DNA of 64,000 nucleotides from Cedecea colo (lineage in GTDB: Bacteria > Pseudomonadota > Gammaproteobacteria > Enterobacterales > Enterobacteriaceae): contig NZ_SOYS01000005.1 in NCBI RefSeq assembly GCF_011808225.1, positions 186,001 to 250,000 of the forward strand. Reading direction: 5' to 3'. The notes beneath the pieces are model-generated. The model saw only the letters and a program-made list of their open reading frames with translations. It was not told the origin of the DNA and did not search any database. Position 1 is the first letter of the stretch. Every line of letters begins with the position of its first letter. The position numbers and the translations under genes were made by a program. This document shows, one piece after another, positions 1-10,293 of this stretch.

Positions 1-506
1 TGATCGCTAATCGCGTTGAAACCGGTTCAGGCATTGGCTTTGGCGCAACGGTAAAAGGCAAGTCTGAGAAAGCGAGCGAAGGCCAGCTGCTCGGCCAGGT
101 AGAACCGGAAGATCTGATCAAATTTGGTCTGATTCCAGAATTTATCGGCCGTTTGCCGGTCGTTGCCACGCTGAGCGAGTTGAGCGAAGAAGCCCTGATC
201 CAGATCCTGAAAGAACCGAAAAACGCGCTGACCAAGCAGTATCAGGCGTTGTTCAATCTGGAAGGCGTGGAGCTGGAGTTCCGCGACGAAGCGCTGGATG
301 CTATCGCTAAGAAAGCGATGGCGCGTAAAACCGGCGCTCGTGGCCTACGTTCTATCGTTGAAGGCGCGCTGCTCGACACCATGTACGACCTTCCTTCCAT
401 GGAAGATGTCGAAAAAGTGGTTATCGACGAGGCGGTGATCGACGGCCAGACCAAGCCGCTATTAATTTACGGTAAGCCGGAAGCACAACAGGCATCCGGT
501 GAATAA
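1..506 (+). CDS. clpX: ClpX, ATPase subunit of ClpXP protease (3' part only)
   Basis: The reading frame is open from the window edge (frame of base 3) to a TAA at 504-506, giving the last 168 residues of ClpX. Visible are the GFGA region, the sensor-2 side motif [12 protein letters not shown] and the C-terminal small domain with [12 protein letters not shown], all typical of ClpX. ClpX unfolds ssrA-tagged and other substrates and feeds them to ClpP. It sits immediately upstream of lon, as in other enterobacteria. The start and the Walker motifs lie outside the window. Confidence 0.97.
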   Translation, partial: IANRVETGSGIGFGATVKGKSEKASEGQLLGQVEPEDLIKFGLIPEFIGRLPVVATLSELSEEALIQILKEPKNALTKQYQALFNLEGVELEFRDEALDAIAKKAMARKTGARGLRSIVEGALLDTMYDLPSMEDVEKVVIDEAVIDGQTKPLLIYGKPEAQQASGE

Positions 507-535
507 TTCGCCAAAATAACCAGTCGGTTAGTGTG

Positions 536-561
536 AAAAGGGGGATTTTTATCCCCCTTTT
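536..561 (+). terminator. Rho-independent terminator after clpX
   Basis: A perfect hairpin with arms AAAAGGGGGAT and ATCCCCCTTTT around a TTTT loop, 30 bp after the clpX stop and followed by more T residues. It separates clpX from the lon promoter. Confidence 0.9.
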
Positions 562-582
562 ATTTTTCCTGTATTTCCGGCA

Positions 583-609
583 TTGAATGCTCGGGAAACA
601 TCCCCATAT
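583..609 (+). promoter_or_regulatory. Sigma-32 heat-shock promoter of lon
   Basis: TTGAA at 583-587 and CCCCATAT at 602-609 match the -35 and -10 elements of sigma-32 promoters. The same arrangement is known upstream of E. coli lon. It lies about 155 bp before the lon start codon, further than expected, because a 73-bp palindromic repeat intervenes. Confidence 0.8.
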
Positions 610-636
610 ACTGACTTACTTGTTGGTGATGCCATG

Positions 637-709
637 ATACCCGTCATTCTTCAAGCTGCAGGCGCGTCGGCTATGTCCACGCGCCTGCAACTCGAATGAT
701 CTAAGGTAT
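637..709. repeat. 73-bp imperfect palindromic repeat in the lon leader
   Basis: The left arm starts ATACCCGTCATTCTTCAAGC and continues TGCAGGCGCG. The right arm starts CGCGCCTGCAACTCGAATGA and ends AAGGTAT. The arms are near-complementary around a short centre, so the region can form a long hairpin in the lon mRNA leader. The sequence type (ATTC-AAG-TGCA ... TGCAACTCGAAT) resembles intergenic repeats I associate with several enterobacterial genera. That is recollection, not a search. Confidence 0.7.
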
Positions 710-763
710 AAACAGAGGACATTGCCCCATCACCTGGCGGAAATTAAACTAAGAGAGAGCTCT

Positions 764-3118
764 ATGAATCCTGAGCGTTCTGAACGCATTGAAATCCCCG
801 TATTGCCATTGCGCGATGTGGTGGTTTATCCGCACATGGTTATTCCATTGTTTGTCGGGCGTGAAAAATCCATTCGCTGCCTGGAAGCAGCCATGGACCA
901 CGATAAAAAAATCATGCTGGTGGCGCAAAAAGAGGCCTCAACGGATGAGCCGGGTGTGAATGACCTGTTCTCGGTGGGCACCGTTGCCTCTATTTTGCAG
1001 ATGCTGAAACTGCCAGACGGTACGGTAAAAGTGCTGGTAGAAGGTTTACAGCGTGCGCGCATTACCAGGTTGTCTGACAATGGCGAACATTTCGCAGCCC
1101 AGGCCGAATACCTCGACTCGCCGGTTATTGAAGAGCGCGAGCAGGAAGTTCTGGTCCGCACGGCCATTAATCAGTTTGAAGGCTACATCAAGCTGAACAA
1201 AAAAATCCCGCCAGAAGTGCTGACATCGCTTAACAGCATCGACGATCCTGCACGTCTGGCCGACACTATCGCCGCACATATGCCGTTGAAATTAACGGAT
1301 AAACAGTCCGTGCTTGAGATGTCCGATATTAACGAACGTCTTGAATATCTGATGGCGATGATGGAATCAGAAATCGATCTGCTGCAGGTTGAAAAACGCA
1401 TTCGCAACCGCGTTAAAAAGCAGATGGAAAAGAGCCAGCGCGAGTACTATCTGAATGAGCAAATGAAAGCGATTCAGAAAGAACTGGGCGAAATGGACGA
1501 CGCGCCGGACGAAAACGAAGCGCTGAAACGCAAAATCGACGCGGCGAAAATGCCGAAAGAGGCGCGTGAGAAAACCGAAGCGGAACTGCAAAAACTGAAA
1601 ATGATGTCGCCAATGTCTGCGGAAGCAACCGTGGTACGTGGTTATATCGACTGGATGGTGCAGGTGCCGTGGAACGCGCGCAGCAAGGTGAAAAAAGATC
1701 TGCGTCAGGCTCAGGAAGTTCTGGATACTGACCATTACGGTCTGGAACGCGTGAAAGATCGCATCCTGGAATACCTCGCAGTGCAAAGCCGCGTTAACAA
1801 GCTCAAAGGGCCAATCCTGTGCCTGGTTGGGCCTCCTGGCGTGGGTAAAACCTCTCTGGGCCAGTCCATTGCGCGAGCGACAGGACGTAAATATATCCGT
1901 ATGGCGCTGGGCGGCGTGCGTGATGAAGCTGAAATTCGCGGCCACCGTCGTACCTACATTGGTTCGATGCCGGGCAAGCTGATCCAGAAAATGGCGAAAG
2001 TGGGCGTTAAAAACCCGCTGTTCCTGCTTGATGAGATCGATAAAATGTCTTCGGATATGCGTGGCGATCCGGCGTCCGCTCTGCTGGAAGTTCTTGATCC
2101 AGAACAGAACGTCGCCTTTAACGATCACTACCTTGAAGTTGACTACGATCTTAGCGACGTGATGTTTGTGGCGACATCCAACTCCATGAACATTCCGGCT
2201 CCGCTGCTGGATCGTATGGAAGTTATTCGTCTGTCCGGCTATACCGAAGACGAGAAGCTGAACATTGCGAAGCAGCACCTGCTGCCTAAGCAGATTGAAC
2301 GTAACGCCCTGAAAAAAAACGAGCTGACGGTAGAAGATAGCGCCATCACCGGCATTATCCGTTACTACACTCGTGAAGCCGGCGTACGTAGCCTGGAGCG
2401 CGAAATCTCCAAACTGTGTCGCAAAGCGGTGAAGCAGCTGCTGCTGGATAAAACGCTCAAGCACATCACTATCAACGATGCCAACCTGAAGGATTTCCTC
2501 GGGGTTCAGCGCTTTGATTACGGTCGTGCGGACAGCGAAAACCGCGTAGGGCAGGTCACAGGCCTGGCGTGGACGGAAGTGGGCGGCGATCTGCTGACTA
2601 TCGAAACCGCGTGCGTGCCGGGTAAAGGCAAGCTGACCTACACCGGTTCGTTAGGTGAGGTAATGCAGGAATCTATTCAGGCGGCGTTGACCGTTGTTCG
2701 CGCTCGTGCAGAAAAATTGGGTATCAACGGCGACTTCTACGAAAAACGTGATATTCACGTTCACGTGCCGGAAGGCGCAACGCCAAAAGATGGCCCAAGT
2801 GCAGGTATCGCCATGTGTACCGCGCTGGTTTCCTGTCTGACAGGTAACCCGGTACGTGCGGACGTGGCAATGACGGGTGAAATTACGCTGCGTGGCCAGG
2901 TTCTGCCGATCGGCGGTTTGAAAGAAAAACTGCTGGCAGCTCACCGGGGCGGTATTAAAACCGTGCTGATTCCGGATGAAAACAAACGCGATCTGGAAGA
3001 GATTCCGGACAACGTCATTGCCGATCTGGATATTCACCCGGTAAAACGTATCGAGGAAGTTCTGGCGCTTGCATTGCAAAATGAGCCTTACGGAATGCAG
3101 GTTGTAACCGCAAAATAG
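764..3118 (+). CDS. lon: Lon ATP-dependent protease
   Basis: Cytoplasmic AAA+ serine protease that degrades misfolded proteins and regulators. The start chosen is the ATG at 764, preceded by a purine-rich AAGAGAGAG; it gives 784 residues, the E. coli length. Order: N-terminal substrate-binding LON domain (about 1-200), coiled coil (about 200-310), AAA+ module with Walker [10 protein letters not shown] (about 356-364) and Walker [10 protein letters not shown], then the protease domain with the catalytic Ser in [11 protein letters not shown] and the Lys in [13 protein letters not shown]. Nothing is truncated. Transcription is from the upstream sigma-32 promoter. A good terminator follows, so it is monocistronic. 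Confidence 0.99.
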   Translation: MNPERSERIEIPVLPLRDVVVYPHMVIPLFVGREKSIRCLEAAMDHDKKIMLVAQKEASTDEPGVNDLFSVGTVASILQMLKLPDGTVKVLVEGLQRARITRLSDNGEHFAAQAEYLDSPVIEEREQEVLVRTAINQFEGYIKLNKKIPPEVLTSLNSIDDPARLADTIAAHMPLKLTDKQSVLEMSDINERLEYLMAMMESEIDLLQVEKRIRNRVKKQMEKSQREYYLNEQMKAIQKELGEMDDAPDENEALKRKIDAAKMPKEAREKTEAELQKLKMMSPMSAEATVVRGYIDWMVQVPWNARSKVKKDLRQAQEVLDTDHYGLERVKDRILEYLAVQSRVNKLKGPILCLVGPPGVGKTSLGQSIARATGRKYIRMALGGVRDEAEIRGHRRTYIGSMPGKLIQKMAKVGVKNPLFLLDEIDKMSSDMRGDPASALLEVLDPEQNVAFNDHYLEVDYDLSDVMFVATSNSMNIPAPLLDRMEVIRLSGYTEDEKLNIAKQHLLPKQIERNALKKNELTVEDSAITGIIRYYTREAGVRSLEREISKLCRKAVKQLLLDKTLKHITINDANLKDFLGVQRFDYGRADSENRVGQVTGLAWTEVGGDLLTIETACVPGKGKLTYTGSLGEVMQESIQAALTVVRARAEKLGINGDFYEKRDIHVHVPEGATPKDGPSAGIAMCTALVSCLTGNPVRADVAMTGEITLRGQVLPIGGLKEKLLAAHRGGIKTVLIPDENKRDLEEIPDNVIADLDIHPVKRIEEVLALALQNEPYGMQVVTAK

Positions 3119-3151
3119 TGACCTGCCGCAAATACAGTCAATAAAATCGAC

Positions 3152-3187
3152 GCTGGCAGGTGAATTGTCACTTGCCAGCTTTTTTTT
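3152..3187 (+). terminator. Terminator after lon
   Basis: Hairpin GCTGGCAGGTG / CACTTGCCAGC (one mismatch) followed by a run of eight T, about 35 bp after the lon stop. Confidence 0.9.
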
Positions 3188-3327
3188 GTATCGCTAAGTT
3201 AGACAGCGGCCAGGTAAGTTACCAATAACGAATGTTGTGTGGCTATGACAGGCCTGATATAACTGCTGCGCGGTCGTGCTTTGAAGGAAACGGGTACGAT
3301 ATAAATAATAACGAGAGGAAGAGAAGA

Positions 3328-3600
3328 GTGAATAAATCTCAACTGATAGACAAAATTGCCGCAGGTGCTGATATTTCTAAAGCCGCGGCTGGACGTGCGT
3401 TAGATGCTGTGATCGCTTCTGTTACTGAATCTCTGCAGTCCGGGGAAGACGTGGCACTGGTTGGCTTTGGTACTTTTGCTGTTAAAGAGCGTGCTGCTCG
3501 TACAGGCCGCAATCCTCAGACCGGTAAAGAAATCACTATCGCTGCAGCGAAAGTCCCAGGATTCCGTGCGGGTAAAGCGCTGAAAGACGCGGTTAACTGA
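3328..3600 (+). CDS. hupB: HU-beta, nucleoid-associated DNA-binding protein
   Basis: A 90-residue HU family protein. The start is GTG at 3328, preceded by GAGAGGAAGAGAAGA; an upstream ATG at 3232 would add a non-HU extension and is rejected. The arm motif [21 protein letters not shown] and the ending [14 protein letters not shown] are those of HupB rather than HupA. It forms HU heterodimers that bend and compact DNA. Its place between lon and ppiD is the conserved enterobacterial position. Confidence 0.98.
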   Translation: MNKSQLIDKIAAGADISKAAAGRALDAVIASVTESLQSGEDVALVGFGTFAVKERAARTGRNPQTGKEITIAAAKVPGFRAGKALKDAVN

Positions 3601-3701
3601 GTTTTCGACCAGTTAATACCTTCTGGCCGTTGGATTTCGAATTACAGCCAAGATCTCTGTAACTTGAAGGATGGCAGCCAGAGCCGTAAAGCTTTGTCAG
3701 G

Positions 3702-3727
3702 GGCGCATCAACAGATGTGCCTTTTTT
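3702..3727 (+). terminator. Terminator after hupB
   Basis: Stem GGCGCATC / GATGTGCC with loop AACA, then six T (3722-3727). It lies about 100 bp after the hupB stop, in the 286-bp gap before ppiD. Confidence 0.85.
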
Positions 3728-3886
3728 GTTTCTGGCGTCCTAATTTTTCGCAAGCTTGATGATTTGGGGCGGGTTTCTTGTCACAATACCCTCTTGCGCG
3801 CAGTGGCGAGTAACGAGCGTTCGCAAGGATGCCATGACGGCTGCGCAGGGTTTACCAATCACACTACAGCGGAGTGTTGTTACACC

Positions 3887-5761
3887 ATGATGGACAATTT
3901 ACGCGCGGCGGCAAACCACGTCGTGCTCAAGATCATTCTGGGTTTGATTATCGTGTCTTTCATTTTGACCGGCGTGGGTAATTACCTGATTGGCGGCAGC
4001 GCCAATTACGCTGCAAAAGTGAATGACCAGGAGATTGGTCGTGGGCAGTTCGAAAATGCGGTAGCCAGCGAACGTAATCGCCAGCAACAGCAGTTAGGTG
4101 AACAGTTCTCAGCGCTTGCTTCCAGCGAAGGCTATATGAAGCAGATGCGCCAGCAGGTGCTGTCTCGTATGATCGATGAAGCCCTGATGGACCAGTACGC
4201 TAAACACCTTGGTCTGGGCATCAGCGACGAACAGATCAAACAGGCCATTTTTAAAGAGCCGGCATTCCAGAACAACGGTAAATTCGACAATGCCCGCTAT
4301 AAAGCCATCATCAGCAATATGGGCATGACGGCGGATCAGTACGCGCAGGCGCTGCGTAACCAGCTGACCACACAGCAGCTTATTAGCGCCGTTGTGGGTA
4401 CAGACTTTATGCTCACTGGCGAAACCGACGAGCTGGCCGCGCTGGTGGCTCAGGAACGCCTGGTACGTGAAGCCACCATCGATGTGAATGCGCTGGCAGC
4501 GAAGCAGGACGTTTCCGAGCAGGAAATCACCAGCAGCTATGAGCAGAACAAAAACAGCTACGTAGCGCCCGAGCAGTTCAAAGTCAGCTATATCAAGCTT
4601 GACGCTGCCTCAATGCCGGAGACGGCAACGGACGCGGATATTCAGTCTTATTACGACCAGCATCAGGATGAATTCACCCAGCCACAGCGTAACCGCTACA
4701 GCGTGATTCAGACTAAAACTGAAGCGGAAGCCAAAGCTGTTCTGGAAGAGCTGAACAAAGGTGGCGACTTCGCGGCGCTGGCGAAAGAGAAGTCAGCCGA
4801 CATCATTTCTGCCCGTAACGGTGGCGATATGGGCTGGCTGGAGCCGGGCACAACGCCTGATGAATTGAAAAACGCCGGTCTGAAAGAAAAAGGCCAGTTG
4901 TCTGGCGTTATCAAATCCTCCGTTGGTTTCCTTGTGGTTCGCCTTGATGATGTTCAGCCAGCGCAAACCAAACCGCTGGCTGAAGTGCACGACGCGATTG
5001 CTGCCAAAGTAAAACAGGATAAAGCCCTGGACGCTTACTATGCGCTGCAACAGAAAGTAAGCGATGCGGCAAGCAACGATAACGAATCCCTTGCGGGTGC
5101 CGAACAGGTTGCGGGCGTTAAGGCCGTTGAGACGGGCTGGTTTGGTCACGATAACCTGCCAGCAGAGCTAAACTTCAAACCTGTTTCAGACGCTATTTTC
5201 AATGGTGGTCTGGTAGGTGAAAACGGCGCGCCGGGAAGCAACTCTGACATCATCACCGTTGACGGCGACCGTGCATTTGTTCTGCGCGTGTCAGAGCACA
5301 AAGCAGAAGCCGTTAAGCCTTTGGCTGAAGTGCGCGAGCAGGTTAGCGCTCAGGTTAAACATCGCAAAGCCGAACAGCAGGCAAAACTGCAGGCGGACAA
5401 GCTCCTTACTGAACTGAAGCAGGGCAAAGGTGACGCGGCGATGCAAGCCGCAGGGTTAAGCTTTGGTGCCGCCAAAACGCTGACCCGTACGGGTCAGGAT
5501 CCGGTAAGCCAGGCGGCCTTCACGCTACCATTGCCTGCTAAAGACAAGCCGGGTTACGGCGTGGCCAACGACATGCAGGGCAACGTGGTGCTGTTAGCCC
5601 TGGATGAAGTAAAAGCCGGCACCATGCCTGCGGAACAGAAAAAAGCGATGGTGCAGGGTATTACCCAGAACAACGCCCAGATCGCCTTCGAAGCGTTGAT
5701 GACCAATCTGCGTAAAGAAGCGAAGATCAAAACGGGTGATATTGTCGACCAGCAGCAATAA
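3887..5761 (+). CDS. ppiD: PpiD, inner-membrane periplasmic folding factor
   Basis: A 624-residue protein (E. coli 623). The start is the first of two tandem ATG codons at 3887; the open frame extends upstream without a recognisable protein. Residues about 16-34 form one transmembrane anchor (VVLKIILGLIIVSFILTG), leaving the rest in the periplasm. An N-terminal SurA-like chaperone region is followed by a parvulin domain around residues 265-355 (RYSVIQTKTEAEA ... SSVGFLVVRLDD). PpiD works near the SecYEG exit on emerging outer-membrane and periplasmic proteins. It is single-gene, ending at its own terminator. Confidence 0.97.
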   Translation: MMDNLRAAANHVVLKIILGLIIVSFILTGVGNYLIGGSANYAAKVNDQEIGRGQFENAVASERNRQQQQLGEQFSALASSEGYMKQMRQQVLSRMIDEALMDQYAKHLGLGISDEQIKQAIFKEPAFQNNGKFDNARYKAIISNMGMTADQYAQALRNQLTTQQLISAVVGTDFMLTGETDELAALVAQERLVREATIDVNALAAKQDVSEQEITSSYEQNKNSYVAPEQFKVSYIKLDAASMPETATDADIQSYYDQHQDEFTQPQRNRYSVIQTKTEAEAKAVLEELNKGGDFAALAKEKSADIISARNGGDMGWLEPGTTPDELKNAGLKEKGQLSGVIKSSVGFLVVRLDDVQPAQTKPLAEVHDAIAAKVKQDKALDAYYALQQKVSDAASNDNESLAGAEQVAGVKAVETGWFGHDNLPAELNFKPVSDAIFNGGLVGENGAPGSNSDIITVDGDRAFVLRVSEHKAEAVKPLAEVREQVSAQVKHRKAEQQAKLQADKLLTELKQGKGDAAMQAAGLSFGAAKTLTRTGQDPVSQAAFTLPLPAKDKPGYGVANDMQGNVVLLALDEVKAGTMPAEQKKAMVQGITQNNAQIAFEALMTNLRKEAKIKTGDIVDQQQ

Positions 5762-5805
5762 TTCTCAGCGTTTCTCGCATTCCGTTGCAACGTAGTGCAA
5801 TAACC

Positions 5806-5828
5806 AAAGGCCGCTTTCGCGGCCTTTT
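5806..5828 (+). terminator. Terminator after ppiD
   Basis: Stem AAAGGCCGC / GCGGCCTTT around TTTC, followed by T; about 45 bp after the ppiD stop. Confidence 0.9.
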
Positions 5829-5911
5829 CCATATTTTAACTTTGGCATTTGTTTACGTTTTCTCTCGTCGGTAAGGTGGCCTGGCTGCTAAACACACAAG
5901 GAGGAAACAGC

Positions 5912-6298
5912 ATGAAGTCAGGAATAAAAGTTTTTTATCTTATCTTAACGCTTATCGGTGCAGGCGCCTGTTCACCGGCTTATGCGGTTCCCACAACCGC
6001 AAAAAACGTTGCCACCACGCAGACAGCCGCTACGGCTGAAAGTAACGCAGCCAAAGCGTCCACGCCCAAAACTATCGACGCGAAAACGACGGACGCCGGC
6101 GACGGTGTGGTGAGTATCAACACGGCAAGCGCCGAAGTAATAGCTCAGGTCATTAATGGGGTTGGGCTGAAAAAAGCCCAGGCTATCGTGAGCTATCGTG
6201 AAGAGTACGGGCCGTTTAAAGAACTGGATCAACTGCAGGAGGTGCCGGGGATTGGCAGCGCGCTGGTGGAACGTAACCGCGCGCGCATCAAACTTTGA
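5912..6298 (+). CDS. ybaV: YbaV, exported ComEA-type helix-hairpin-helix protein
   Basis: 128 residues starting at the ATG at 5912, eight bases after a strong AAGGAGG. An N-terminal hydrophobic segment ending SPAYA-VP looks like a signal peptide. An Ala/Thr/Lys-rich linker follows, then two helix-hairpin-helix units (INGVGLKKAQAIV and LQEVPGIGSALVERN) as in the DNA-binding part of competence protein ComEA. The E. coli homologue has this layout; its role is not established. Periplasmic DNA binding is an inference from the fold. Confidence 0.93.
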   Translation: MKSGIKVFYLILTLIGAGACSPAYAVPTTAKNVATTQTAATAESNAAKASTPKTIDAKTTDAGDGVVSINTASAEVIAQVINGVGLKKAQAIVSYREEYGPFKELDQLQEVPGIGSALVERNRARIKL

Positions 6299-6415
6299 TG
6301 GATAGTGCGCATCGGCTCGCGTAGTCAGAAAATGTTGCTACGCTAATTGACAGGTCGTACCAGTTGGTGCGGCCTGAGTCTTATCTGCTAACTAAAATTA
6401 AAAGGTCATCGCGCT

Positions 6416-6814
6416 ATGCAGACACAAATCAAAGTTCGTGGTTATCACATGGATGTTTACCAGCACGTGAATAATGCGCGCTATCTGGAGTTCCTTGAAG
6501 AAGCCCGCTGGGAAGGGCTGGAAAATACTACCGGCTTTCAGTGGATGACGGAACACAACATCGCTTTCATCGTCGTGAATATCAACATCAGCTACCGGCG
6601 GCCAGCGGTACTTGGCGATGTGCTGCGTATCACCAGCAAACTGCAACAGTTAAACGGCAAGAGCGGCATATTAAGCCAGGACGTTACGCTTGAGCCGGAA
6701 GGGCAGGCCGTGGCGGATGCACTGCTGACTTTTGTTTGTATAGATCTGAGGACCCAAAAAGCGGTGCCAATTGAGGGTGAGCTGCGCGAGAAGCTGGAGC
6801 AGATGATGGAGTGA
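6416..6814 (+). CDS. fadM: FadM (YbaW), long-chain acyl-CoA thioesterase III
   Basis: A 132-residue single hot-dog-fold thioesterase (4HBT family), the length of the E. coli protein. The motif DVYQHVNNARYLEFLEEARWE near residue 13 carries the catalytic Asp, and the core sheet sequence follows. FadM hydrolyses long-chain acyl-CoAs that block beta-oxidation. In E. coli it is in the FadR regulon; I did not identify a FadR box here. It converges with queC, with only 38 bp between the stops. Confidence 0.95.
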   Translation: MQTQIKVRGYHMDVYQHVNNARYLEFLEEARWEGLENTTGFQWMTEHNIAFIVVNINISYRRPAVLGDVLRITSKLQQLNGKSGILSQDVTLEPEGQAVADALLTFVCIDLRTQKAVPIEGELREKLEQMME

Positions 6815-6852
6815 AGCGCAGGGCGTGGCTCCTGCCACGCCCTGAGTCTGAC

Positions 6853-7548
6853 TTATTTAAGGCCAGTTTTCTGCTTCATTGCGGCCATCACCGCAGCTTT
6901 GTCGGTCAGATAGCGGTTGAGACCGTTGGCGCGCAGGTTGCAGGCGGCGCACTTTCCGCAGCCGTCGCCCTGAATGCCGTTGTAGCAGGTGAGGGTCTGG
7001 CTGCGCACCAGATCAAGCTGCTGCCAGTAGTCCGCCAGCGCCCAGGTTTCTGCTTTATCAAGCCACATCAGCGGCGTTTCAAACCGGATGTCACGCGCCA
7101 TGCCCAGGCTTACCGCGTGATTTAGCGCTTTTACGAATTCGTCCCGGCAGTCCGGGTAGCCTGAGAAGTCAGTTTCGCAAACGCCGGTAATAACGGCTTC
7201 GGCTTCAACCTGCCAGGCATAAATAGCCGTGAAGGTCAGAAACAGGATGTTACGGCCTGGAACGAAAGTGTCTGGAATGCCGTTTTCTGCTGGATCGTAA
7301 TCCGGCACCGGGATGCTATCGCGAGTCAGGCTGCTGACGGCCAGTTCATTCAGCACCGTAACATCCAGCACTTTATGGGCGCGGGCACCCAGCTTCAGCG
7401 CGAGTTCACGCGCAACGTCGATCTCAGCACGATGGCGCTGGCCATAATCAAACGTCACACAGTGTACTTCATCATACTGGTGTAAAGCCTGAATCAGGCA
7501 GGTGGTGGAATCTTGCCCACCGCTGAAGACGACGACCGCACGTTTCAT
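6853..7548 (-). CDS. queC: QueC, 7-cyano-7-deazaguanine synthase
   Basis: A 231-residue PP-loop ATPase that turns 7-carboxy-7-deazaguanine into preQ0 in queuosine biosynthesis. The ATP pyrophosphatase signature SGGQDSTT is at residues 9-16. The C-terminal zinc site Cx7-8CxxCxxC is present in [19 protein letters not shown]. The length matches the family. Its start is 73 bp from the end of ybaE, on the same strand, so the two may be cotranscribed. Confidence 0.97.
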   Translation of the reverse strand: MKRAVVVFSGGQDSTTCLIQALHQYDEVHCVTFDYGQRHRAEIDVARELALKLGARAHKVLDVTVLNELAVSSLTRDSIPVPDYDPAENGIPDTFVPGRNILFLTFTAIYAWQVEAEAVITGVCETDFSGYPDCRDEFVKALNHAVSLGMARDIRFETPLMWLDKAETWALADYWQQLDLVRSQTLTCYNGIQGDGCGKCAACNLRANGLNRYLTDKAAVMAAMKQKTGLK

Positions 7549-7621
7549 GAGTAATCCTGTAATCCAAAAGTAATTTTACGGACGATATGGTAACGCTCCC
7601 GCGTGCGGCTGCCCAGCTTCT

Positions 7622-9325
7622 TCATGCCATCGACGGCGGCGGCAGCCAGGCCTGAGTAAAATCGAACCAGCCCCAGGCGTTAAGTTCGATGCCGTTAACC
7701 CCCGGCGGGGCGCTGACCTGGTAGCGATAGTTAAACAATGGCGTGACGATGGCATCGTGCATCAGCGAGCTGAACACAGCCTGTAAACCAGCATAGCGTT
7801 CGGTGTCATCGGGATGAGCCTGCACCGTATCAAGCGTGGCCTGCAAATGCGCATACTGGCTAGCGGTTAATACATGCGACCAGAGAATGTCGCTGCGCAG
7901 CCACTGCTCGAGCGTATACTCCGGCGCTTCGCCAATCAGCCTGTCGCCCATAACGATATCTGCCTCGGCAAGCGCCTCGCAGTCAGCCCAGGTTTTTGCG
8001 TCATGGAATATCAGCCTCAGTTCGCAGCCGAGCGTGGCGAGATATCGCTTTAGCTGCTGAGCCATCGCATGGAGTTCCATCGGCAGATGATAAATTAGCG
8101 TCAACCGGCGGGGCAGTTTCACCGCCGCCCGATCCTCCCATTGCGGCATCGTCCAGCCGGGGATCATCTCTGTGCTTGGCGTGATTAACGACTCTTCTAC
8201 CGGTAACGTGCCGACAACTTCATGGCGTCGCACGATCTGCATCAACGTACGGGCCTGATCGGACGACAGGGTTCTATTTTGCCTGATAGCCAGATAGCAA
8301 AAACCCAGGCTAATACTGTTTTTCACCGGCCGTAGATGAACAAGTTCATCCTGCTGCCCGATGGCGATTTGCACCGGGTGGCGGCAACTGGTGCCAAGCG
8401 CCGCGTCAAAAAGTTGGGGGGTTATCCAGTATTCGACGGCTTTCAGTAAAGGGTGGTTCAGGTGATAGCTTTCGTGGCTTTCAATACGCACCAGGTTTGC
8501 TTTATAGCTGGCGATACGGAATGCTCCGCAGCCAAGCTGTGTATCTTCAGGGTGGGCAAGACGGCTGCAATAGCTCGCCAGCCGCCAGGGTAGCCAGTAA
8601 TCGGGGCGATGCAATACAAAGCGCAGGCACCGGGCATGCGGTTGTTCGATAGTTTTTACGCTCACAAACAGGCGGCACATCGCGGGGAGCGCTAACAGCA
8701 TCAGCAGACGCTGCTGTAACTGCGCGGTTTCCACCGCTTCGCCATTATGCCAGTGCAGGGTTGAGCGGATAAAGAAGTGCCAGCTCAGGCCATCGTCAGA
8801 AACCTGCCAGTGGTGAGCGAGATCGGGCTGGGGCAGCGCGCTGTTTGCCACAAAGCGCGTCAAGCCGGAAAAAATATGCCCGGCAAGATGTTGTTCAGCC
8901 CGTCCCGGCAGGAAGCCCGGTTGTAATGGCTCAAGTGGGCGATAGTAGGGGATGCGCAGGGTTGGCGTATCGTTTTGCCATTGCCCGCCGAGAAAAGGTT
9001 GCAGCAGGTAACGAAGCTGTTCGGGGGCAATTTGCGCGAGCTCCAGCGCGTTTTGATGCTGCCCTTTGTGCAATACCTCTTCCATCATTCCTGAGCGCAC
9101 GCTGTCCGGCGTCACTAAAAAAGTCAGCTCGCCACGCTTGCCTCGTCCCGACCGCGCGCGCCATGTTAACCAGCCTGCCTCTTCCAGCTGATTCAGCAGG
9201 GTGCGAACGTGGCGCTCGCTGCAAAAGCAGCGGGCAGCAAGTTCAGCCACGGTTGCCTGAACGGGTTCGCCCGCTGAAGGTTGCCACAATCTCTGGTACT
9301 GATTAAGCCGATTCAACAAACGCAT
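7622..9325 (-). CDS. ybaE: YbaE, SgrR-type transcriptional regulator with solute-binding domain
   Basis: A 567-residue protein from the second of two tandem ATG codons (9323-9328); E. coli YbaE begins MRLLNRLNQYQRLW in the same way. A winged-helix DNA-binding domain (about 1-110, with CFCSERHVRTLL) is joined to a long domain like periplasmic oligopeptide-binding proteins (about 160-560, LRIPYYRPLEPLQPGF). SgrR, the characterised relative, controls the glucose-phosphate stress sRNA. The ligand and targets of YbaE are unknown. It is divergent from cof, with about 100 bp between starts. Confidence 0.94.
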   Translation of the reverse strand: MRLLNRLNQYQRLWQPSAGEPVQATVAELAARCFCSERHVRTLLNQLEEAGWLTWRARSGRGKRGELTFLVTPDSVRSGMMEEVLHKGQHQNALELAQIAPEQLRYLLQPFLGGQWQNDTPTLRIPYYRPLEPLQPGFLPGRAEQHLAGHIFSGLTRFVANSALPQPDLAHHWQVSDDGLSWHFFIRSTLHWHNGEAVETAQLQQRLLMLLALPAMCRLFVSVKTIEQPHARCLRFVLHRPDYWLPWRLASYCSRLAHPEDTQLGCGAFRIASYKANLVRIESHESYHLNHPLLKAVEYWITPQLFDAALGTSCRHPVQIAIGQQDELVHLRPVKNSISLGFCYLAIRQNRTLSSDQARTLMQIVRRHEVVGTLPVEESLITPSTEMIPGWTMPQWEDRAAVKLPRRLTLIYHLPMELHAMAQQLKRYLATLGCELRLIFHDAKTWADCEALAEADIVMGDRLIGEAPEYTLEQWLRSDILWSHVLTASQYAHLQATLDTVQAHPDDTERYAGLQAVFSSLMHDAIVTPLFNYRYQVSAPPGVNGIELNAWGWFDFTQAWLPPPSMA

Positions 9326-9426
9326 CATTAAACCCGGAACAATTTTTTCGAAGTATTCACTATTAGTTCCGTATATGCCAGGCAATACTGCAGGACATGT
9401 TCGAGAGGTCACAACCGGGAGTATTC

Positions 9427-10248
9427 ATGGCACGTCTGGCTGCATTTGATATGGATGGCACGCTGCTGTTGCCTGACCATTGTCTTGGTGATGAAACGCT
9501 GCGTACGCTTAAGCGCCTGCGTGAAGAGCGTCAAATCACGCTCGCTTTTGCCACTGGCCGCCACGTGCTCGAAATGCGCCATGTTTTAGGAATGCTCGAT
9601 CTGGACGCTTTCCTTATTACCGGCAACGGAACACGCATTCACAGTATGGAAGGAGATCTGCTGCATCGGCAGGATCTCACCCCGGCGGCGGCAGAAGTCG
9701 TTATTCAGGACCACTGGGACACGCAGGCCAGCATGCACGTTTTCAACGACGCGGGCTGGATGACGCAATACGAAATCCCGGAGCTGCTTCACGCTCACGT
9801 CTACAGCGGCTTCAAATATCGTCTGACAGATCTGAAGAGCCTGCCCAAAGACGAAGTGACTAAGATCTGTTTCTGCGGCGATCACGACGATCTCAGCCGG
9901 CTTAAAATTCAGCTTAGCGAAGCCCTGGGCGATAGCGCATTTCTCTGTTTCTCGGCGGTAGATTGCCTGGAAGTATTGCCGGTGGGATGCAACAAAGGCT
10001 CGGCGCTGGGCATTCTGAGCCAGCACCTTGGCCTGACGATGAAGGATTGCATGGCGTTTGGCGATGCGATGAACGACCGGGAAATGCTCTCGTCCGTCGG
10101 TCACGGTTTGATTATGGGCAACGCGATGGCCCAGTTAAAAGCGGATTTACCTCACCTGCCGGTTATTGGTCACTGCAGTAAACAGGCGGTTTCACATTAT
10201 TTAACTCATTGGCTGGATACACCAAACCTTACTTATTCCCCCGAATAA
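9427..10248 (+). CDS. cof: Cof, HAD-superfamily phosphatase (HMP-PP phosphatase)
   Basis: 273 residues from the ATG at 9427; this start places the HAD motif I DMDGTL at residues 8-13. Motif II (FATGR), the type-C2 cap and motifs III/IV ([10 protein letters not shown]) are intact. In E. coli Cof hydrolyses 4-amino-2-methyl-5-hydroxymethylpyrimidine pyrophosphate and other phosphates. A shared terminator separates it from the convergent ccdA-like gene. Confidence 0.95.
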   Translation: MARLAAFDMDGTLLLPDHCLGDETLRTLKRLREERQITLAFATGRHVLEMRHVLGMLDLDAFLITGNGTRIHSMEGDLLHRQDLTPAAAEVVIQDHWDTQASMHVFNDAGWMTQYEIPELLHAHVYSGFKYRLTDLKSLPKDEVTKICFCGDHDDLSRLKIQLSEALGDSAFLCFSAVDCLEVLPVGCNKGSALGILSQHLGLTMKDCMAFGDAMNDREMLSSVGHGLIMGNAMAQLKADLPHLPVIGHCSKQAVSHYLTHWLDTPNLTYSPE

Positions 10249-10263
10249 CAAGGCATTTTCAGC

Positions 10264-10293
10264 AGGCCGGGCTTGATACCCGGCCTCTTTTTT
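10264..10293. terminator. Terminator between cof and the cysteine desulfhydrase gene
   Basis: Hairpin AGGCCGGG / CCCGGCCT with a 7-nt loop followed by CTTTTTT on the + strand. It touches the stop codon of the convergent gene, so it serves cof. Confidence 0.85.

Noticed and set aside
1367-2464. 365-codon frame on the strand opposite lon
   Set aside because: Antisense shadow of the lon coding sequence; composition (His/Phe/Gln-rich) is typical of such shadows and there is no ribosome site.
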